NCBI RefSeq assembly: GCF_000733765.1
Contig: NZ_JPOG01000001.1
Span: 3,358,501 to 3,422,500 of the forward strand
DNA length: 64,000 bases
From: Algiphilus aromaticivorans DG1253
Lineage (GTDB): Bacteria; Pseudomonadota; Gammaproteobacteria; Nevskiales; Nevskiaceae
Direction of reading: 5' to 3'
Position numbers and translations under genes: made by a program. Shown one piece after another: positions 34,384 to 50,400 of the stretch (positions within the stretch are counted from its first letter, which is position 1; each line of letters opens with the position of its first letter). The notes under the pieces were generated by a model. It was given only the letters and a program-made list of their open reading frames with translations, had not been told where the DNA came from and ran no database searches.

Positions 34384-35531
34384 TGGCCGTCGTGGCCTGG
34401 GCGGCCGACCCGGCGCGCAGCCGTGGCCGGCATTACGCCGAGCCGGCGCCGTCGGGGCGCAGCGAGTACCAGCGCGACCGCGACCGCATCGTGCACAGTG
34501 GCGCCTTCCGCCGGCTGGAGTACAAGACCCAGGTATTTCTCAACCACGAAGGCGACTGGTTCCGGACGCGGCTGACGCATTCGCTGGAAGTCGCGCAGAT
34601 CGCGCGCTCGCTCGCGCGCTCGCTGACGCTGGACGAGGATCTGGTGGAGGCGATCTGCCTGGCGCACGACCTCGGCCATACCCCCTTCGGCCACGCCGGT
34701 CAGGACGCGCTCAATGCCTGCATGAAGGACCTCGGCGGCTTCGAGCACAACCTGCAATCGCTGCGCGTGGTCGACGAGCTGGAAGACAAGTACGCCGACT
34801 TCCGTGGCCTGAATCTCACCTTCGAGACGCGCGAGGGCATCCTCAAGCATTGCTCGCGCGCGCGCGCCGCCGAGCTGGGTGCGCTCGGCGAGCGCTTCCT
34901 GAACGGTACGCAGCCGGGCATGGAGGCGCAGCTCGCCAATCTGGCGGACGAGATCGCCTACAACAACCACGACATCGACGACGGCATCCGCGCCGGCTTG
35001 ATCAGCCTGGACGAGTTGGAGGCGCTGCCGTTGGTGGCGGAGCCGCTACGCGAGGTGCGCCGCCTGCATCCGCAGGCCAGCGACCGCCAGCGGCGGCACG
35101 AAGTCATCCGGCGCCTGATCACGATTCTTGTCGACGACCTGCGCGCCACCACCGAGGCGCGCCTGGCCACGGCTGCGCCGGACTCGCCGGAAGCCGTGCG
35201 CGCTCAGTCGCGCCCGATGGTGGCCTTCTCCGACGCCATGCGCACGCAGGCCACCGAACTCAAGCGCTTCCTCTACACCCGCGTCTATCGCCACCACCGC
35301 GTTTACCGCATGACGCGCAAGGCCCAGCGCGTCATCCGCGAGCTCTTCGAGGCGCTGGTGGACGATCCGCTGCTGCTGCCGCCCGAGTTCCAGGCCGTGG
35401 CTGCGGCCGGCCGCGAGGCCGAGGGCGAGGCCGGCGTGGCGCGGGCCGTAGCCGACTATATCGCCGGCATGACCGACCGTTACGCGCTGCATGTCCACGG
35501 CAGCTTGTTCAACCTCCGGCAGGTGGATTGA
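34383..35531 (+). CDS. dgt: dGTP triphosphohydrolase-like HD-domain protein
   Basis: HD-superfamily enzyme expected to split dNTPs (classically dGTP) to nucleoside and tripolyphosphate. 382 residues, the short dgt-like class. Metal-binding residues: H in RLTHSLEVAQ, the HD pair in LAHDLGHTPFGHAG and the later D in NHDIDDGI. The Y-rich segment KRFLYTRVYRHHRV follows. It is coupled to aroB by a one-base overlap. aroK-aroB-dgt-gltB order is, as I recall, common in betaproteobacteria too, whereas Pseudomonas has a DamX-type gene at this place. Confidence 0.93.
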   Translation: MAVVAWAADPARSRGRHYAEPAPSGRSEYQRDRDRIVHSGAFRRLEYKTQVFLNHEGDWFRTRLTHSLEVAQIARSLARSLTLDEDLVEAICLAHDLGHTPFGHAGQDALNACMKDLGGFEHNLQSLRVVDELEDKYADFRGLNLTFETREGILKHCSRARAAELGALGERFLNGTQPGMEAQLANLADEIAYNNHDIDDGIRAGLISLDELEALPLVAEPLREVRRLHPQASDRQRRHEVIRRLITILVDDLRATTEARLATAAPDSPEAVRAQSRPMVAFSDAMRTQATELKRFLYTRVYRHHRVYRMTRKAQRVIRELFEALVDDPLLLPPEFQAVAAAGREAEGEAGVARAVADYIAGMTDRYALHVHGSLFNLRQVD

Positions 35532-35581
35532 AAAAGCGCGATAATAGCGACTTGCGCTAGCGATCAAAGGGCCGCTTTTCC

Positions 35582-35610
35582 TTGACACAAAAGGCTTGCT
35601 GATCGATAGT
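35582..35610 (+). promoter_or_regulatory. Sigma-70-like promoter of gltBD
   Basis: A perfect TTGACA (35582-35587), a 17-base spacer and GATAGT (35605-35610) lie in the 201-base gap before gltB, giving a leader of about 115 bases. This is the best -35/-10 pair found in the window. Confidence 0.55.
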
Positions 35611-35732
35611 CGCCGGTCGCGCTGCGGCGAATTCCGACGTCTGACCCCGAGAACAGGCGCCCATCTGGAACAGGTGGCGCGTCACGGGGGAGTGTCGCCG
35701 CAGCCTCCATGCGCCTCCACCATGGATTGCTT

Positions 35733-41640
<5,908 letters not shown>

Positions 41641-41648
41641 GCGCCGGC

Positions 41649-42536
41649 GTGCAGCGCGATCCGGCCGGATGGGGGGCGGCGCTGGCCGCCGTTGCCATCT
41701 GGACCGGCTTCATTCTGGTCACGCGTTATTCGGAGCGCGGCACGCTGCTGCCCACCGATCTTGCGGCGCTGCGATTCTTCGGCGCCGCCATCGTCATGGC
41801 GCCCTGGCTGTGGAAGTACCGCGCGCGCATGCCGGCCTGGCCGAAGATGCTGCTGCTGGCGCTCTGCGGCGGGCTCGGTTACGCACTCTTCGCCTATCAC
41901 GCCTTCCAGCTCGCGCCGGCCGCGCACGCCGCCGTGCTGCTGCCCGGCATGATGCCCTTCCTGGTGGCGCTGGTCGCCATCGTGGTGCTGGGAGAGAAGC
42001 CCGGGCCGATGCGCGCCGTTGGTCTCGCCATCATCGGCGCCGGCATGGTCTGCGTCGGTATCGAAGGCATCGCCCCCTCGCTCGGGACCGGGGCGACCTG
42101 GCAGGGTGATCTGCTTTTCGTCGCGGCCTCACTGAGCTGGTCGATCTTCACCGTGCTGCTGCGGCGCTGGCAGATCCAGCCCTGGGATGCCGTCGCGATC
42201 ACTGCCTGCGTGTCCGCGTTGATCTACCTGCCGCTGTGGCTGCTCGTGCTGCCCAGCGCGATTGCTGAGGCGCCGTGGCGCGAGATCGCGCTGCAGGGCG
42301 GCTATCAGGGCTTTCTCGCTGTCATTGTGGCCATGGTGCTCTTCGCCCGCGCTGTGGTGGGTATCGGTGCCACGCGGATGGGGGTTCTGATGGCGCTGGT
42401 GCCAGCGGCCGGCGCGCTGCTCGCCGTGCCCGTGCTGGGCGAGCCATTGACGCTGCTCGCCGGCGCCGGCGTGCTACTTGCCAGCAGTGGTGCCATCATC
42501 GCCGCCCGCGGCCCCACCGTCGCCGCCAACCGATAG
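41649..42536 (+). CDS. DMT-superfamily (EamA) transporter
   Basis: Inner-membrane protein with two EamA repeats and about ten helices, 295 residues. The first repeat covers about 10-140 and the second about 160-285, ending in the GEPLTLLAGAGVLLASSGAIIA signature-like helix region. Members export amino acids, nucleosides or drugs; the substrate here is unknown. GTG 41649 lies eight bases after the gltD stop and is preferred to the long frame running through gltD. The yceH gene starts nine bases downstream. Confidence 0.85.
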   Translation: MQRDPAGWGAALAAVAIWTGFILVTRYSERGTLLPTDLAALRFFGAAIVMAPWLWKYRARMPAWPKMLLLALCGGLGYALFAYHAFQLAPAAHAAVLLPGMMPFLVALVAIVVLGEKPGPMRAVGLAIIGAGMVCVGIEGIAPSLGTGATWQGDLLFVAASLSWSIFTVLLRRWQIQPWDAVAITACVSALIYLPLWLLVLPSAIAEAPWREIALQGGYQGFLAVIVAMVLFARAVVGIGATRMGVLMALVPAAGALLAVPVLGEPLTLLAGAGVLLASSGAIIAARGPTVAANR

Positions 42537-42545
42537 GCGCTCCGA

Positions 42546-43205
42546 ATGCCCGAGATCCAGCTCACCCCCACCCAGGCCCGCGTACTCGCCTGTCTCGCCG
42601 AGAAGGCCGTGACCACGCCGGCCTACTACCCGATGACGGTCAACGGGGTCATGGCGGCGGCCAACCAGAAATCCAATCGTTACCCGGTCATGAGTCTGCG
42701 TGAGGCCGAGGTCGGCGGTGCGCTGGCGGATCTGGAAACAATGAAGCTCGTCAGTCGCGACGATGACAGCGGCCGCGTGCCGAAGTGGCGCCAGCGCTTC
42801 GAGCACGAGACGCTGCTACCGAAACCTGTCCTCGCCGTGCTTGTGGCCCTGATGCTGCGCGGTCCGCAGACCATCGCCGAGCTCAAGACCCGCGCCGAGC
42901 CGCTGGGCGGGCCAGCCGACAACGACGGCGTGCAGGCAGCCCTGGAGCGCATGGCCGACCGTGCCGATCCCTTTGTCATGGAGCTGCCACGCGCGGCCGG
43001 CCAGTCCGCCACGCGCTGGGCGCATCTCCTCTGCGGCGAGCCCGAGATTCCGGAGGCGGCGCCGGCCCCGGCGCGCAGCGGCGGCCAGCAGCAGGCGCTT
43101 GCCGAGTTGACGGAGCGAGTGGAGATCCTGGAGCGTCAGGTTGCCGAGCTGCGCAGCGCCCTTGGTGTCTCGGATAACGGTGTCTCCGATAGCGGAGGTG
43201 CATGA
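42546..43205 (+). CDS. YceH family protein (DUF480)
   Basis: 219 residues of the YceH/UPF0502 family, made of two winged-helix domains (about 5-85 and 90-165) and a C-terminal coiled coil (about 183-205: LAELTERVEILERQVAELR). Hallmark blocks are LTPTQARVLACLAEKAVTT and YPMTVNGVMAAANQKSNR split across residues 6-46. The fold suggests DNA or protein binding, but the role is unknown. The transglutaminase-like gene starts 28 bases after it. Confidence 0.92.
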   Translation: MPEIQLTPTQARVLACLAEKAVTTPAYYPMTVNGVMAAANQKSNRYPVMSLREAEVGGALADLETMKLVSRDDDSGRVPKWRQRFEHETLLPKPVLAVLVALMLRGPQTIAELKTRAEPLGGPADNDGVQAALERMADRADPFVMELPRAAGQSATRWAHLLCGEPEIPEAAPAPARSGGQQQALAELTERVEILERQVAELRSALGVSDNGVSDSGGA

Positions 43206-43233
43206 TACGGGGACCTTTGATGCGGAGCCCCCC

Positions 43234-44091
43234 ATGAAGCTCGCCGTGCGCTCCGAGGTCGCCTACCGCAGCGATCGCGGCTATCCCTGCACCTATGTCT
43301 TCAATCTGGCGGCCGCGAATATCAATGCGCAGCAGGTCGAAGATGAATCTCTGCTTGTCGACCCCGATGTCTCGCGCGATCACTACGAGACGGACAGCCT
43401 CGGCAATCGTCTGACGCGCTGCCAGCTCGCCGACGGCGGCAGCCTGTCGGTGCAGTACGAGGCCGTCGTCTCCGTTACGCATAGCAGTGGCATCGTCGCG
43501 GACATCGAGGAAGTGCCGCCCGGACGACTGCCGCTGTCGATCCTGCCCTACACCTACCCCAGTCGCTATTGCCAAAGCGATCGCCTCATGCGCATGGCGC
43601 AGAGCGAGTTCGGCCGGATGGAGCCCGGATTCACTCGTGTGCTCGCCATCTGCGACTGGATCTACCGGCGCGTGGACTATCTGTCGGGCACCACCAATGC
43701 ACACACCTCGGCCTTTGAGACGGCGACCGAGCGCCAGGGCGTCTGCCGCGATTTCGCGCATCTGGGTATCGCCTTCTGCCGTGCCCTGAACATCCCGGCG
43801 CGCTTCGTATCGGCCTATGCGCTGGAGCTGCAGCCGCAGGATTTTCACGCTGTCTTCGAGGCCTATCTGGGCGGCCGCTGGTGGCTCTTCGATCCCACGC
43901 GACTGGTGCCGCTGGATGGCCTGGTGCGCATTGGCACTGGCCGCGATGCCGCCGACATCGCCTTCGCCACCATCTGGGGCGTGGCCGAGACGACGATGCA
44001 GTCCGTCAGCGTGCGGCGCCTCGACGGCGAGCGCAGCGAATGGGATGGCAGCCCGGTTTCGGTCGACGTCACGCCCCACCGCGGCGCCTAA
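43234..44091 (+). CDS. Transglutaminase-like (cysteine protease-fold) family protein
   Basis: 285 residues with an N-terminal beta-sandwich (about 1-95) and a transglutaminase-like core. The catalytic triad can be read: Cys in RQGVCRDFAHLG (about 171), His in DFHAVFEAYL (about 207) and Asp in WLFDPTRLVP (about 222). Bacterial members of this class are mostly peptidases or of unknown role, and no signal peptide is present. ATG 43234 starts a typical N-terminus (MKLAVRSEVAYR); an earlier ATG would overlap yceH. The second three-hairpin repeat follows its stop by six bases. Confidence 0.88.
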   Translation: MKLAVRSEVAYRSDRGYPCTYVFNLAAANINAQQVEDESLLVDPDVSRDHYETDSLGNRLTRCQLADGGSLSVQYEAVVSVTHSSGIVADIEEVPPGRLPLSILPYTYPSRYCQSDRLMRMAQSEFGRMEPGFTRVLAICDWIYRRVDYLSGTTNAHTSAFETATERQGVCRDFAHLGIAFCRALNIPARFVSAYALELQPQDFHAVFEAYLGGRWWLFDPTRLVPLDGLVRIGTGRDAADIAFATIWGVAETTMQSVSVRRLDGERSEWDGSPVSVDVTPHRGA

Positions 44092-44097
44092 AGAGAA

Positions 44098-44183
44098 CGT
44101 TGCCGAAGGCGACGCTTGCGCCCCTCGCCCGCGCAAGCGGGAGAGGGGAGGACCACCCGCGGCAGCGGGTGGTGGGGAGAGGG
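44098..44183 (+). repeat. Three-hairpin intergenic repeat, copy 2
   Basis: Same design and spacing as the copy at 13145. Hairpin 1 (44098-44114) is CGTTGCC with loop GAA and one T-G pair. Hairpin 2 (44121-44148) is CCCCTC-G-CCCGC with loop GCAA. Hairpin 3 (44152-44173) is ACCACCCGC with loop GGCA, a perfect 9-bp stem. A GGGGAGAGGG tail follows. Relative to copy 1, stem 3 has two changed base pairs with both sides changed. It lies directly after the transglutaminase-like gene, again 3' of a plus-strand gene. Confidence 0.85.
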
Positions 44184-44310
44184 CGGTTGCGTGTGTCGGT
44201 TTTTGTCCTGACGGCTGCGCGCGTCTTAGCCGTTAAACCACTGCTGGAAGGGGCGCGGCCCGGCCGGCATCATGCGCGGAAATGGGCAGGCTCAGGGCAC
44301 CGGAGCATTC

Positions 44311-44694
44311 ATGGCCATCCGCATCGTCAGACTGGGCAGCGAGCGTCTCGCCGACGAAGGGCTGCGAATCGGCGCGGTACGTCGCCCGCCGCGCGGCGTG
44401 CCCAAGGCCGAGTACAGCGCGCGCGATATCTACGACGCTTGGTTCCCTACGCTTGCCCCCAGCGAAGAACTGCTGAAGGCTTTCGCGCCCATCGACCCGA
44501 AGGACTGGAAGACATTCAGCCGGCGCTACCGCAAGGAGATGAAAGCGTCCGACGCGCGTCACGCCATCGCGCTGCTCGCGGTGCTGTCGCAGCAGACGCA
44601 CCTGTCGGTCGGCTGTTACTGCGCCGACGAGAGCCTCTGCCACCGTTCGATCCTGCGCGAGCTGCTGGCAGCGCAGGGCGCTGTTCTTCGATAG
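44311..44694 (+). CDS. DUF488 family protein
   Basis: 127 residues of the DUF488 family, unknown function. Typical features are the R-x-G-x-x-R start (IVRLGSERLADEGLR), the YDAWFPTLAPS block, WKTFSRRYRKEM and the C-terminal cysteine motif CYCADESLCHRSIL (about 105-118). ATG 44311 gives the usual N-terminus MAIRIVRLG; an ATG 13 codons upstream is less likely. It is separated from its neighbours by 127 and 144 bases, so it may stand alone. Confidence 0.85.
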   Translation: MAIRIVRLGSERLADEGLRIGAVRRPPRGVPKAEYSARDIYDAWFPTLAPSEELLKAFAPIDPKDWKTFSRRYRKEMKASDARHAIALLAVLSQQTHLSVGCYCADESLCHRSILRELLAAQGAVLR

Positions 44695-44838
44695 CGCTCA
44701 AGGGCTCGATCGTCTGCAACGCTGATCGGATCAAGGCAGAATCGCTGGCGACGGTTCGATAGCTGCTTGGTGGTGGAAAGACCAAGCCGCCAATGGAACG
44801 AGCCGTACCGAATCCTGCATGGATGCAAGGGGGCAGTA

Positions 44839-45453
44839 ATGGGGGGCAAGTACTTTTCGGTCGTGGCCCTGGTGATGCTGTTGGCATCCATGGTGGTTCA
44901 GGCGCAGCCGGAACTCAGCTACAACTATCTCGACGCTCGCTATCGGATGCAGGACGAGACGCTCGACGATGGCAGGGAGATCGACGCCGAGGGCTATTCG
45001 GTGGAGGGTTCGGCGCTACTGAGCGAGCGCCTTTTCGCGGTAGCGTCCTTTGGCGAGATTCTTACCGACCCGATCCCCAACGGCGGCGGCAGCGTGGAGA
45101 TCGAGCTGGAAAGCCTGACGCTGGGGCTGGGTCTGCGCCAGCGGCTGGCTGAGCGTCTGGATCTGAATCTCGGCGTCGCTTACCGCCGGTCGCGTGTCGA
45201 GGCCGCACAGGGCGCGATGCGCGAAAGCGATTCCGACAGCGGCCATGTCCTGATTGCCGGCCTGCGCGCTCTGCCGCAGCCGTGGCTGGAAATCGAAGCG
45301 AGTGTCGGCCGTAGCGAGATATTCGACGACACCTCCACGACTTTCGCGCTCGGCGCGCTCGTCGAGATCGTGCCGCGCTTCCAGCTCGGCGCTACCTATT
45401 TGCGCTCCAGCGACGTGGACGGCATCTCTTTGGGTGGGCGCATCGGCTTCTAG
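44839..45453 (+). CDS. Putative outer-membrane beta-barrel protein
   Basis: 204 residues. A signal peptide occupies about residues 1-22 (hydrophobic [12 protein letters not shown], cleavage after VQA). The rest alternates hydrophobic and polar residues in strand-length segments, e.g. [38 protein letters not shown] and [15 protein letters not shown], and it ends in a terminal Phe (GGRIGF), as outer-membrane barrels do. I do not recognise a specific family. ATG 44839 has AAGGGGG upstream. It overlaps the convergent oxidoreductase gene by four bases. Confidence 0.75.
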   Translation: MGGKYFSVVALVMLLASMVVQAQPELSYNYLDARYRMQDETLDDGREIDAEGYSVEGSALLSERLFAVASFGEILTDPIPNGGGSVEIELESLTLGLGLRQRLAERLDLNLGVAYRRSRVEAAQGAMRESDSDSGHVLIAGLRALPQPWLEIEASVGRSEIFDDTSTTFALGALVEIVPRFQLGATYLRSSDVDGISLGGRIGF

Positions 45454-46439
45454 CTCTTCGCGGCGACACAGCCGGCAATCAGCTCGAAGGAACGCAGCCG
45501 CGCGTCGGGGTCATAGATGTCGGAGACCACCATCAGTTCGTCGGCGCCGGTCTCCTTCGCCAGCGCGTCGATGCCTGCGCGCACGGTCTCGGGCGAGCCG
45601 ATGATGCTGCGCGCCAGCATGTGCTGGGCGTGCTCTTTCTCGCCCTGCGTCCAGTAGCTGTCGATATCGTCGATGGGCGGGCGGCTGCGGCTGCGCGCGC
45701 CGCGCAGCAGGTCGGCGAAGCTCATCTGCTGGGTGGTCGCCAGCTTCCGGGCTTCGGCGTCGCTGTCGGCGGCGACGATGTTGACCCCGACCACGGCGTA
45801 GGGCTCGGCCAGCTGCGCGGAGGGCTTGAAGCGGGCGCGGTAGATCTCCAGCGCGCGCAGCAGCGCGTCGGGGGCGAAATGCGAGGCGAAGGCGTAGGGC
45901 AGGCCCAGCTCGGCGGCGAGTTGGGCGCCGAAGGTGCTGGAGCCGAGGATCCAGATCGGCACCTGCGTGCCAGCCGCCGGCACGGCCTGCACCGGATCCT
46001 GTGCGGCATCCGAGGCGAAATAGCGCTGCAGCTCGGCGACATCGCGCGGGAAGTCGTGCGCCGAGCTGGGTGAGCGGCGCAGCGCGCGCAGTGTCTCCGG
46101 CCCGGTTCCGGGTGCGCGCCCCAGGCCGAGCTCGATGCGGCCAGGGAACAGATGCGCCAGCGTGCCGAACTGCTCGGCCACCACCAGCGGCGCGTGGTTG
46201 GGCAGCATGATGCCGCCGGCGCCGACGCGAATGTGCTGCGTACCGGCGGCAACGTGCTGGATCACGAGCGAAGTTGCCGCGCTGGCGATGCCCGGCATGT
46301 TGTGATGCTCGGCGAACCAGATGCGTTGATAGCCCCAGCCCTCGGCATGCCGCGCCAGCCGGCGTGCATTGTCCAGCGCATCGCGTGCGTCGAGGCCTTC
46401 GCGGATGCGGGCGAGGTCGAGGATGGAGAGGCGGGTCAT
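45450..46439 (-). CDS. LLM-class (luciferase-like) flavin-dependent oxidoreductase
   Basis: TIM-barrel flavoprotein of the bacterial luciferase superfamily, YhbW-like group, 329 residues. It has [18 protein letters not shown] near residue 41, [23 protein letters not shown] near 72 (split for length) and [10 protein letters not shown] near 104, all typical of this subgroup. The cofactor would be FMN supplied in trans; the substrate is unknown. It lies 37 bases downstream of the antitoxin-like gene on the same strand. Confidence 0.92.
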   Translation of the reverse strand: MTRLSILDLARIREGLDARDALDNARRLARHAEGWGYQRIWFAEHHNMPGIASAATSLVIQHVAAGTQHIRVGAGGIMLPNHAPLVVAEQFGTLAHLFPGRIELGLGRAPGTGPETLRALRRSPSSAHDFPRDVAELQRYFASDAAQDPVQAVPAAGTQVPIWILGSSTFGAQLAAELGLPYAFASHFAPDALLRALEIYRARFKPSAQLAEPYAVVGVNIVAADSDAEARKLATTQQMSFADLLRGARSRSRPPIDDIDSYWTQGEKEHAQHMLARSIIGSPETVRAGIDALAKETGADELMVVSDIYDPDARLRSFELIAGCVAAKS

Positions 46440-46476
46440 GATGTCTCCGAGTCGCGTGGTACGTGGTCAGTCGGAT

Positions 46477-46728
46477 TCAATGGTCCGCAGACCGCGCATC
46501 TGCGATGGCCTGCTCAATGGCAAGCGCCTCTTCTTCGCGCATGTGGCCGCTGAAGCGCCGGAGGCGATCGCCGACCAGGGGTTGTGTTGGTTTGGAGCCC
46601 AGTTCCAATTGCGCGCCGCGGCGCATCAACTTGAGCGCCGCCTTGTTGAGCGAGAGCCCCTCGCGCGCTGCCAGCTGGCGAAGGCTGTGCTCCAACTTCC
46701 CGTCGAGGCCTCGTAGTGTCAGCTGCAT
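46477..46728 (-). CDS. Antitoxin-like ribbon-helix-helix protein (downstream of vapC)
   Basis: 83 residues. The N-terminus MQLTLRGLDGKLEHSLRQLA followed by LSLNKAALKLMRRG is the FitA/VapB-like ribbon-helix-helix pattern; the C-terminal part (SGHMREEEALAIEQAI) resembles a toxin-binding tail. Genes like this normally sit immediately before a PIN toxin gene. Here it follows vapC by eight bases, and the next gene down is an oxidoreductase, so it has no toxin of its own. It may neutralise the upstream VapC, or be an orphan antitoxin left after loss of its partner. Confidence 0.75.
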   Translation of the reverse strand: MQLTLRGLDGKLEHSLRQLAAREGLSLNKAALKLMRRGAQLELGSKPTQPLVGDRLRRFSGHMREEEALAIEQAIADARSADH

Positions 46729-46736
46729 GGGAAACG

Positions 46737-47132
46737 CTACTCGTCTAAGGCATCCCGCAGACCGAGATGCTCGTGAAAGGGCTGAAAATCTCGGTCATTG
46801 TGGAGCAGGGGCACGTCGTGCGTCAGGCACCAGGTGGCGATGAGCGTGTCGATGGTCTTGCGCACGGTGACGCCGCGGCTGCGAAGCAAGCGGAAATGAT
46901 CGGCAGCCCGCATGGCGATCTCGGCGCCGCCGATGGTCACGATATCGAGCCGCTGCAGATGCCGGACTGCAGCGCGGAAGTCGTGCTCATGCCGGAAGCC
47001 CTGCAGCACCTCGGTCAGTATCAGATCGCCGATCATCACCGGCCGCTGTCCCAGCTGCGCGTGCAGGAAGTCGCTGGGCGAATTGCTGCGGCCGGTGAAG
47101 TAGTCGATCCAGACGCTGGAATCGACGAGCAT
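46737..47132 (-). CDS. vapC: PIN-domain ribonuclease toxin VapC
   Basis: Toxin of a type II system, 131 residues, predicted magnesium-dependent RNase. The four acidic residues of the PIN site are D4 (MLVDSSVWIDYF), E41 (ILTEVLQGF), D95 (KTIDTLIATWC) and D113 (HNDRDF). ATG 47132 shares a base with the TGA of vapB (TGATG); a GTG one codon earlier is also possible. It is flanked by antitoxin-type genes on both sides. Confidence 0.9.
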   Translation of the reverse strand: MLVDSSVWIDYFTGRSNSPSDFLHAQLGQRPVMIGDLILTEVLQGFRHEHDFRAAVRHLQRLDIVTIGGAEIAMRAADHFRLLRSRGVTVRKTIDTLIATWCLTHDVPLLHNDRDFQPFHEHLGLRDALDE

Positions 47133-47326
47133 CACGCGTCGCGCCGCATGGCCTCAAGATCACCCTCCCACTGCAGCCTGCCGCGCAGTGCGCGCAGCTG
47201 CTCCTGCTCGCGCAGCTTGAGCAGCGCGCGCAGGCCGGCTTCGACGGCCTCGCGCTTGGTGCGCAGGCCCGTGCGCTGCATCACCTGCGCCATCAGCTCG
47301 TCATCAATCACGATATTGGTACGCAT
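47132..47326 (-). CDS. vapB: Antitoxin VapB (type II)
   Basis: 64 residues, too short to stand out from a larger overlapping open frame. MRTNIVIDDELMAQVMQ and RTKREAVEAGLRALLKLRE are the N-terminal strand and helices of a ribbon-helix-helix VapB; the C-terminus LQWEGDLEAMRRD is the usual toxin-binding tail. Translation is coupled to vapC. The gene is divergent from hrpA with 90 bases between, containing a TGTGTA/TACACA inverted repeat that could be the autoregulatory operator. Confidence 0.9.
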   Translation of the reverse strand: MRTNIVIDDELMAQVMQRTGLRTKREAVEAGLRALLKLREQEQLRALRGRLQWEGDLEAMRRDA

Positions 47327-47328
47327 GA

Positions 47329-47356
47329 TGTGTACGATACGCCATTCCCATACACA
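47329..47356 (-). promoter_or_regulatory. Candidate VapB operator
   Basis: Inverted half-sites TGTGTA (47329-47334) and TACACA (47351-47356) flank the probable -10 (TATCGT on the minus strand) just before vapB. The second vapBC in the window has similar half-sites. Confidence 0.35.
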
Positions 47357-47416
47357 GAATAGGCGCAGCGGGCGCCGATTAACAAGCCCGCAGACCGCGC
47401 ACGAGCCAGCCCCCGC

Positions 47417-50400
47417 ATGACCCGCTCCACCCGCAGCCAATTCCACCAGCTCCTGCGCGAGGCCGAGGAGAGCCTGTCCGTGCGCGACGCGCGTCGCCTG
47501 CATGGCAAGGCGCGCAAGCTGCGCGGCGGCGACAGCCAGCCGCTCATCAAGGAGCTCAACGCCGCCAGGCAGCGCACGGAGCAGCGCCTGCGGCGCCTCC
47601 CGGCCAATCTCAACTATCCGCCGGAGCTGCCGGTGGTGGCTGCGCGCGAGGAGCTGCTGACGGCAATTCGCGAGCATCAGGTCATCGTCGTCTGCGGTGA
47701 TACCGGCTCGGGCAAATCCACGCAGCTGCCCAAGCTCTGCCTGGAGGCCGGCCGCGGCCGGCGCGGGCTGATCGGCCACACCCAGCCGCGGCGTGTAGCG
47801 GCGCGGGCGCTGGCCAATCGCGTCGCCGCCGAGCTGGACAGCCGGCCCGGCGAGGCCATCGGCTTCGAGACCCGCTTCGAGAAACAGCTGGCTGACGACG
47901 GTGGCCTGATCAAGCTGATGACCGACGGCATCCTGCTCAACGAGCTGAGCCGCGACCGCGACCTCACCGCCTACGACACACTGATCATCGACGAGGCGCA
48001 TGAGCGCAGCCTCAACATCGACTTCCTGCTCGGCTATCTCAAGCGCCTGCTTGCCAAGCGGCCCGATCTCAAGCTGATCATCACCTCGGCGACGCTCGAC
48101 CCGGAGCGTCTCAGCCAGCACTTCGACGAGGCGCCCATCCTGCGGGTGGAAGGTCGCAGCTACCCCATCCGCATCGACTATGCCCCGCCGGCCCACGACG
48201 ATACGGCCGTGGCAGTCGCCGACGCCATCGACCGCCTCTGGTCGCGCCGCCCGGACGGGGACGCGCTGGTCTTCCTGCCCGGCGAGCGCGAGATCCGCGA
48301 GGCCGCGCGCGTGCTGCGCGGCCGGCGCAAGGATGCCGAGGTGCTGCCGCTCTACGCCCGGCTGGGCGCACGGGCGCAGGATGCCGTCTTCAGCAAGGCC
48401 AGCAAGCCGCGCATCGTGCTGGCGACCAATGTCGCGGAAACCTCGCTGACCGTGCCCGGCATTCGCTATGTCGTCGACACCGGCACGGCGCGCGTGGCGC
48501 GTTTCCAGCCGCGCTCAGGCGTGCAGTCGCTGAAGGTCGAGCCCATCAGCCAGGCCGCAGCCGATCAGCGCGCCGGCCGCTGCGGGCGCGTCGGTCCCGG
48601 CCACTGCCTGCGTCTCTACGAAGAAGAAGACTTTGCCAAGCGCCCGGCCTTTACCGATCCGGAAATTCGGCGCAGCAATCTTGCCGGCGTCATTCTGCAG
48701 ATGGCTGCGCTCAAGCTCGGTCGCGTCGAGGATTTCCCCTGGGTCGACCCGCCGGACAGTCGGCACGTGCGCGAGGGCGAGCGCCTGCTGCGCGAGCTGA
48801 ACGCGCTGGGCGAGGACGGCAGCCTGACGCCTACCGGCCGCGAGCTGGCGCGCCTGCCGCTGGACCCGCGCATGGCGCGCATCGCGCTGGCGGCGCGTGG
48901 CACCACCGCGCAGGACCCGGCGCTGATCCTGGCTGCGGCGCTGGCCGTGGCCGATCCGCACGAGCAGCCGGCCGACCAGCGCGAGGCCGCCAAGTCCGCG
49001 CACGGCCAGTGGCGGCATCCGCGCTCGGATTTCCTGACATTGCTGAATCTCTGGGATCGCACACGTGCCATCCGCCGCGACGAGGGCAGCAGCGCGCTGC
49101 GCCGCTGGTGCGAGAAGCATTTCGTCTCCTTCAACCGGCTGCGCGAATGGGGTCTGGTGGTGAGCCAGCTGCGCCAGGCGCTGGGCGTGCGCGCTGCCGC
49201 CGACCGGCCGCTGGACGACGCCGGGCGCGCGCAGGCGCTGAAGAGCCTCTACGCGCCGCTGCATCAGGCGCTGCTGGCCGGGCTGGTCGATCACATCGGC
49301 CTGCGCCTGCCCGAGAAGGCCGGCTACCAGGGTCCGCGTGGCCGGCAGTTCCAGGTCTTCCCCGGTTCCGGGCTGGCGAAGAAGCAGCCGCCGTGGGTGA
49401 TGTGTGCCGAACTGTCGCAAACGCGTCAGCTTTATGCGCGAACCTGCGCCGCCATCGAGCCCGCCTGGCTGGAGGAAGTGGCGCCGCATCTGCTGCGCCG
49501 CACGCTGGAGGATCCGCATTTCGACGCCGAGCGCGGGCAGGTATCGGCCACCGAAGTGGTGCGTTTCCACGGACTGGAACTGACGCGCCGCGCGCGCCAC
49601 TACGGCAGCGCCGAGCCGGTCGAGGCGCGGCGAATCTTCATCCACGAGGCGCTGGTGCGCGGTCAGCTCAAGCGGCCGCCGCGCTTTCTGCGCGACAACC
49701 TGGCGCTGGTCGAATCGGTGCGCGATAAGGAGCAGCGCCTGCGCCGCCCGGACTTGCTCGCCGACGAGGATCAGCTCTGCGCCTTCTATGAGGCGCGCCT
49801 GCCCGACAATGCCTGCACGCAGGCCGCGCTGGAGAAATGGCTCAAGCGCAGCGGCCAGACCGAGACGCGTCCCCGCGATGACCGACCGATGGCGCAGCTC
49901 AAGCAGCAGATGCCCACCACCGGCCCGCTGCATATGCGCGAGCCGGACGTCCTGCGCCCGGGTGCCGACGCCGATGTCGAGGCGCTGTTTCCGGAGCGCC
50001 TTTCCATCGACGGCCACGAGGTGGCGCTGGAATACCGCCACGATCCGGGCGCCGAGGCCGACGGCGTCACCTTCGTGCTCGATCTCACGGCGCTCTTCGC
50101 TCTGCCCGCGAACCGTTTCGACTGGCTGGTGCGCGGCCTGCGCCCGGCGCTCTTCGAGGCGTTGCTGCGCAGCCTCCCCGGTCGCAAGCGCCGCGCCGTC
50201 ACACCGGCCGCGCATTTTGCCGACGCGCTCACCGAGCGCCTCGGCCCGGATGAGGGACCACTGCTGGAAGCGATATGCGCTGCGCTACGCGAGATGAGCG
50301 GCGCCGATCTGGCCCCCGAGGATTTCGAATGCGAACGCCTGCCGCCGCATTTGCGCCCGCGGCTACGGCTGCTCGACGAGGTCGGCAAGGCACTCGGTGA

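Noticed and set aside
44184-44310. A small gene between the repeat and DUF488
   Set aside because: Only short frames without ribosome sites; nothing recognisable.
47327-48196. Long 5' extension of the vapB reading frame
   Set aside because: It runs antisense to hrpA; the 64-residue VapB with its own ATG explains the conserved part.
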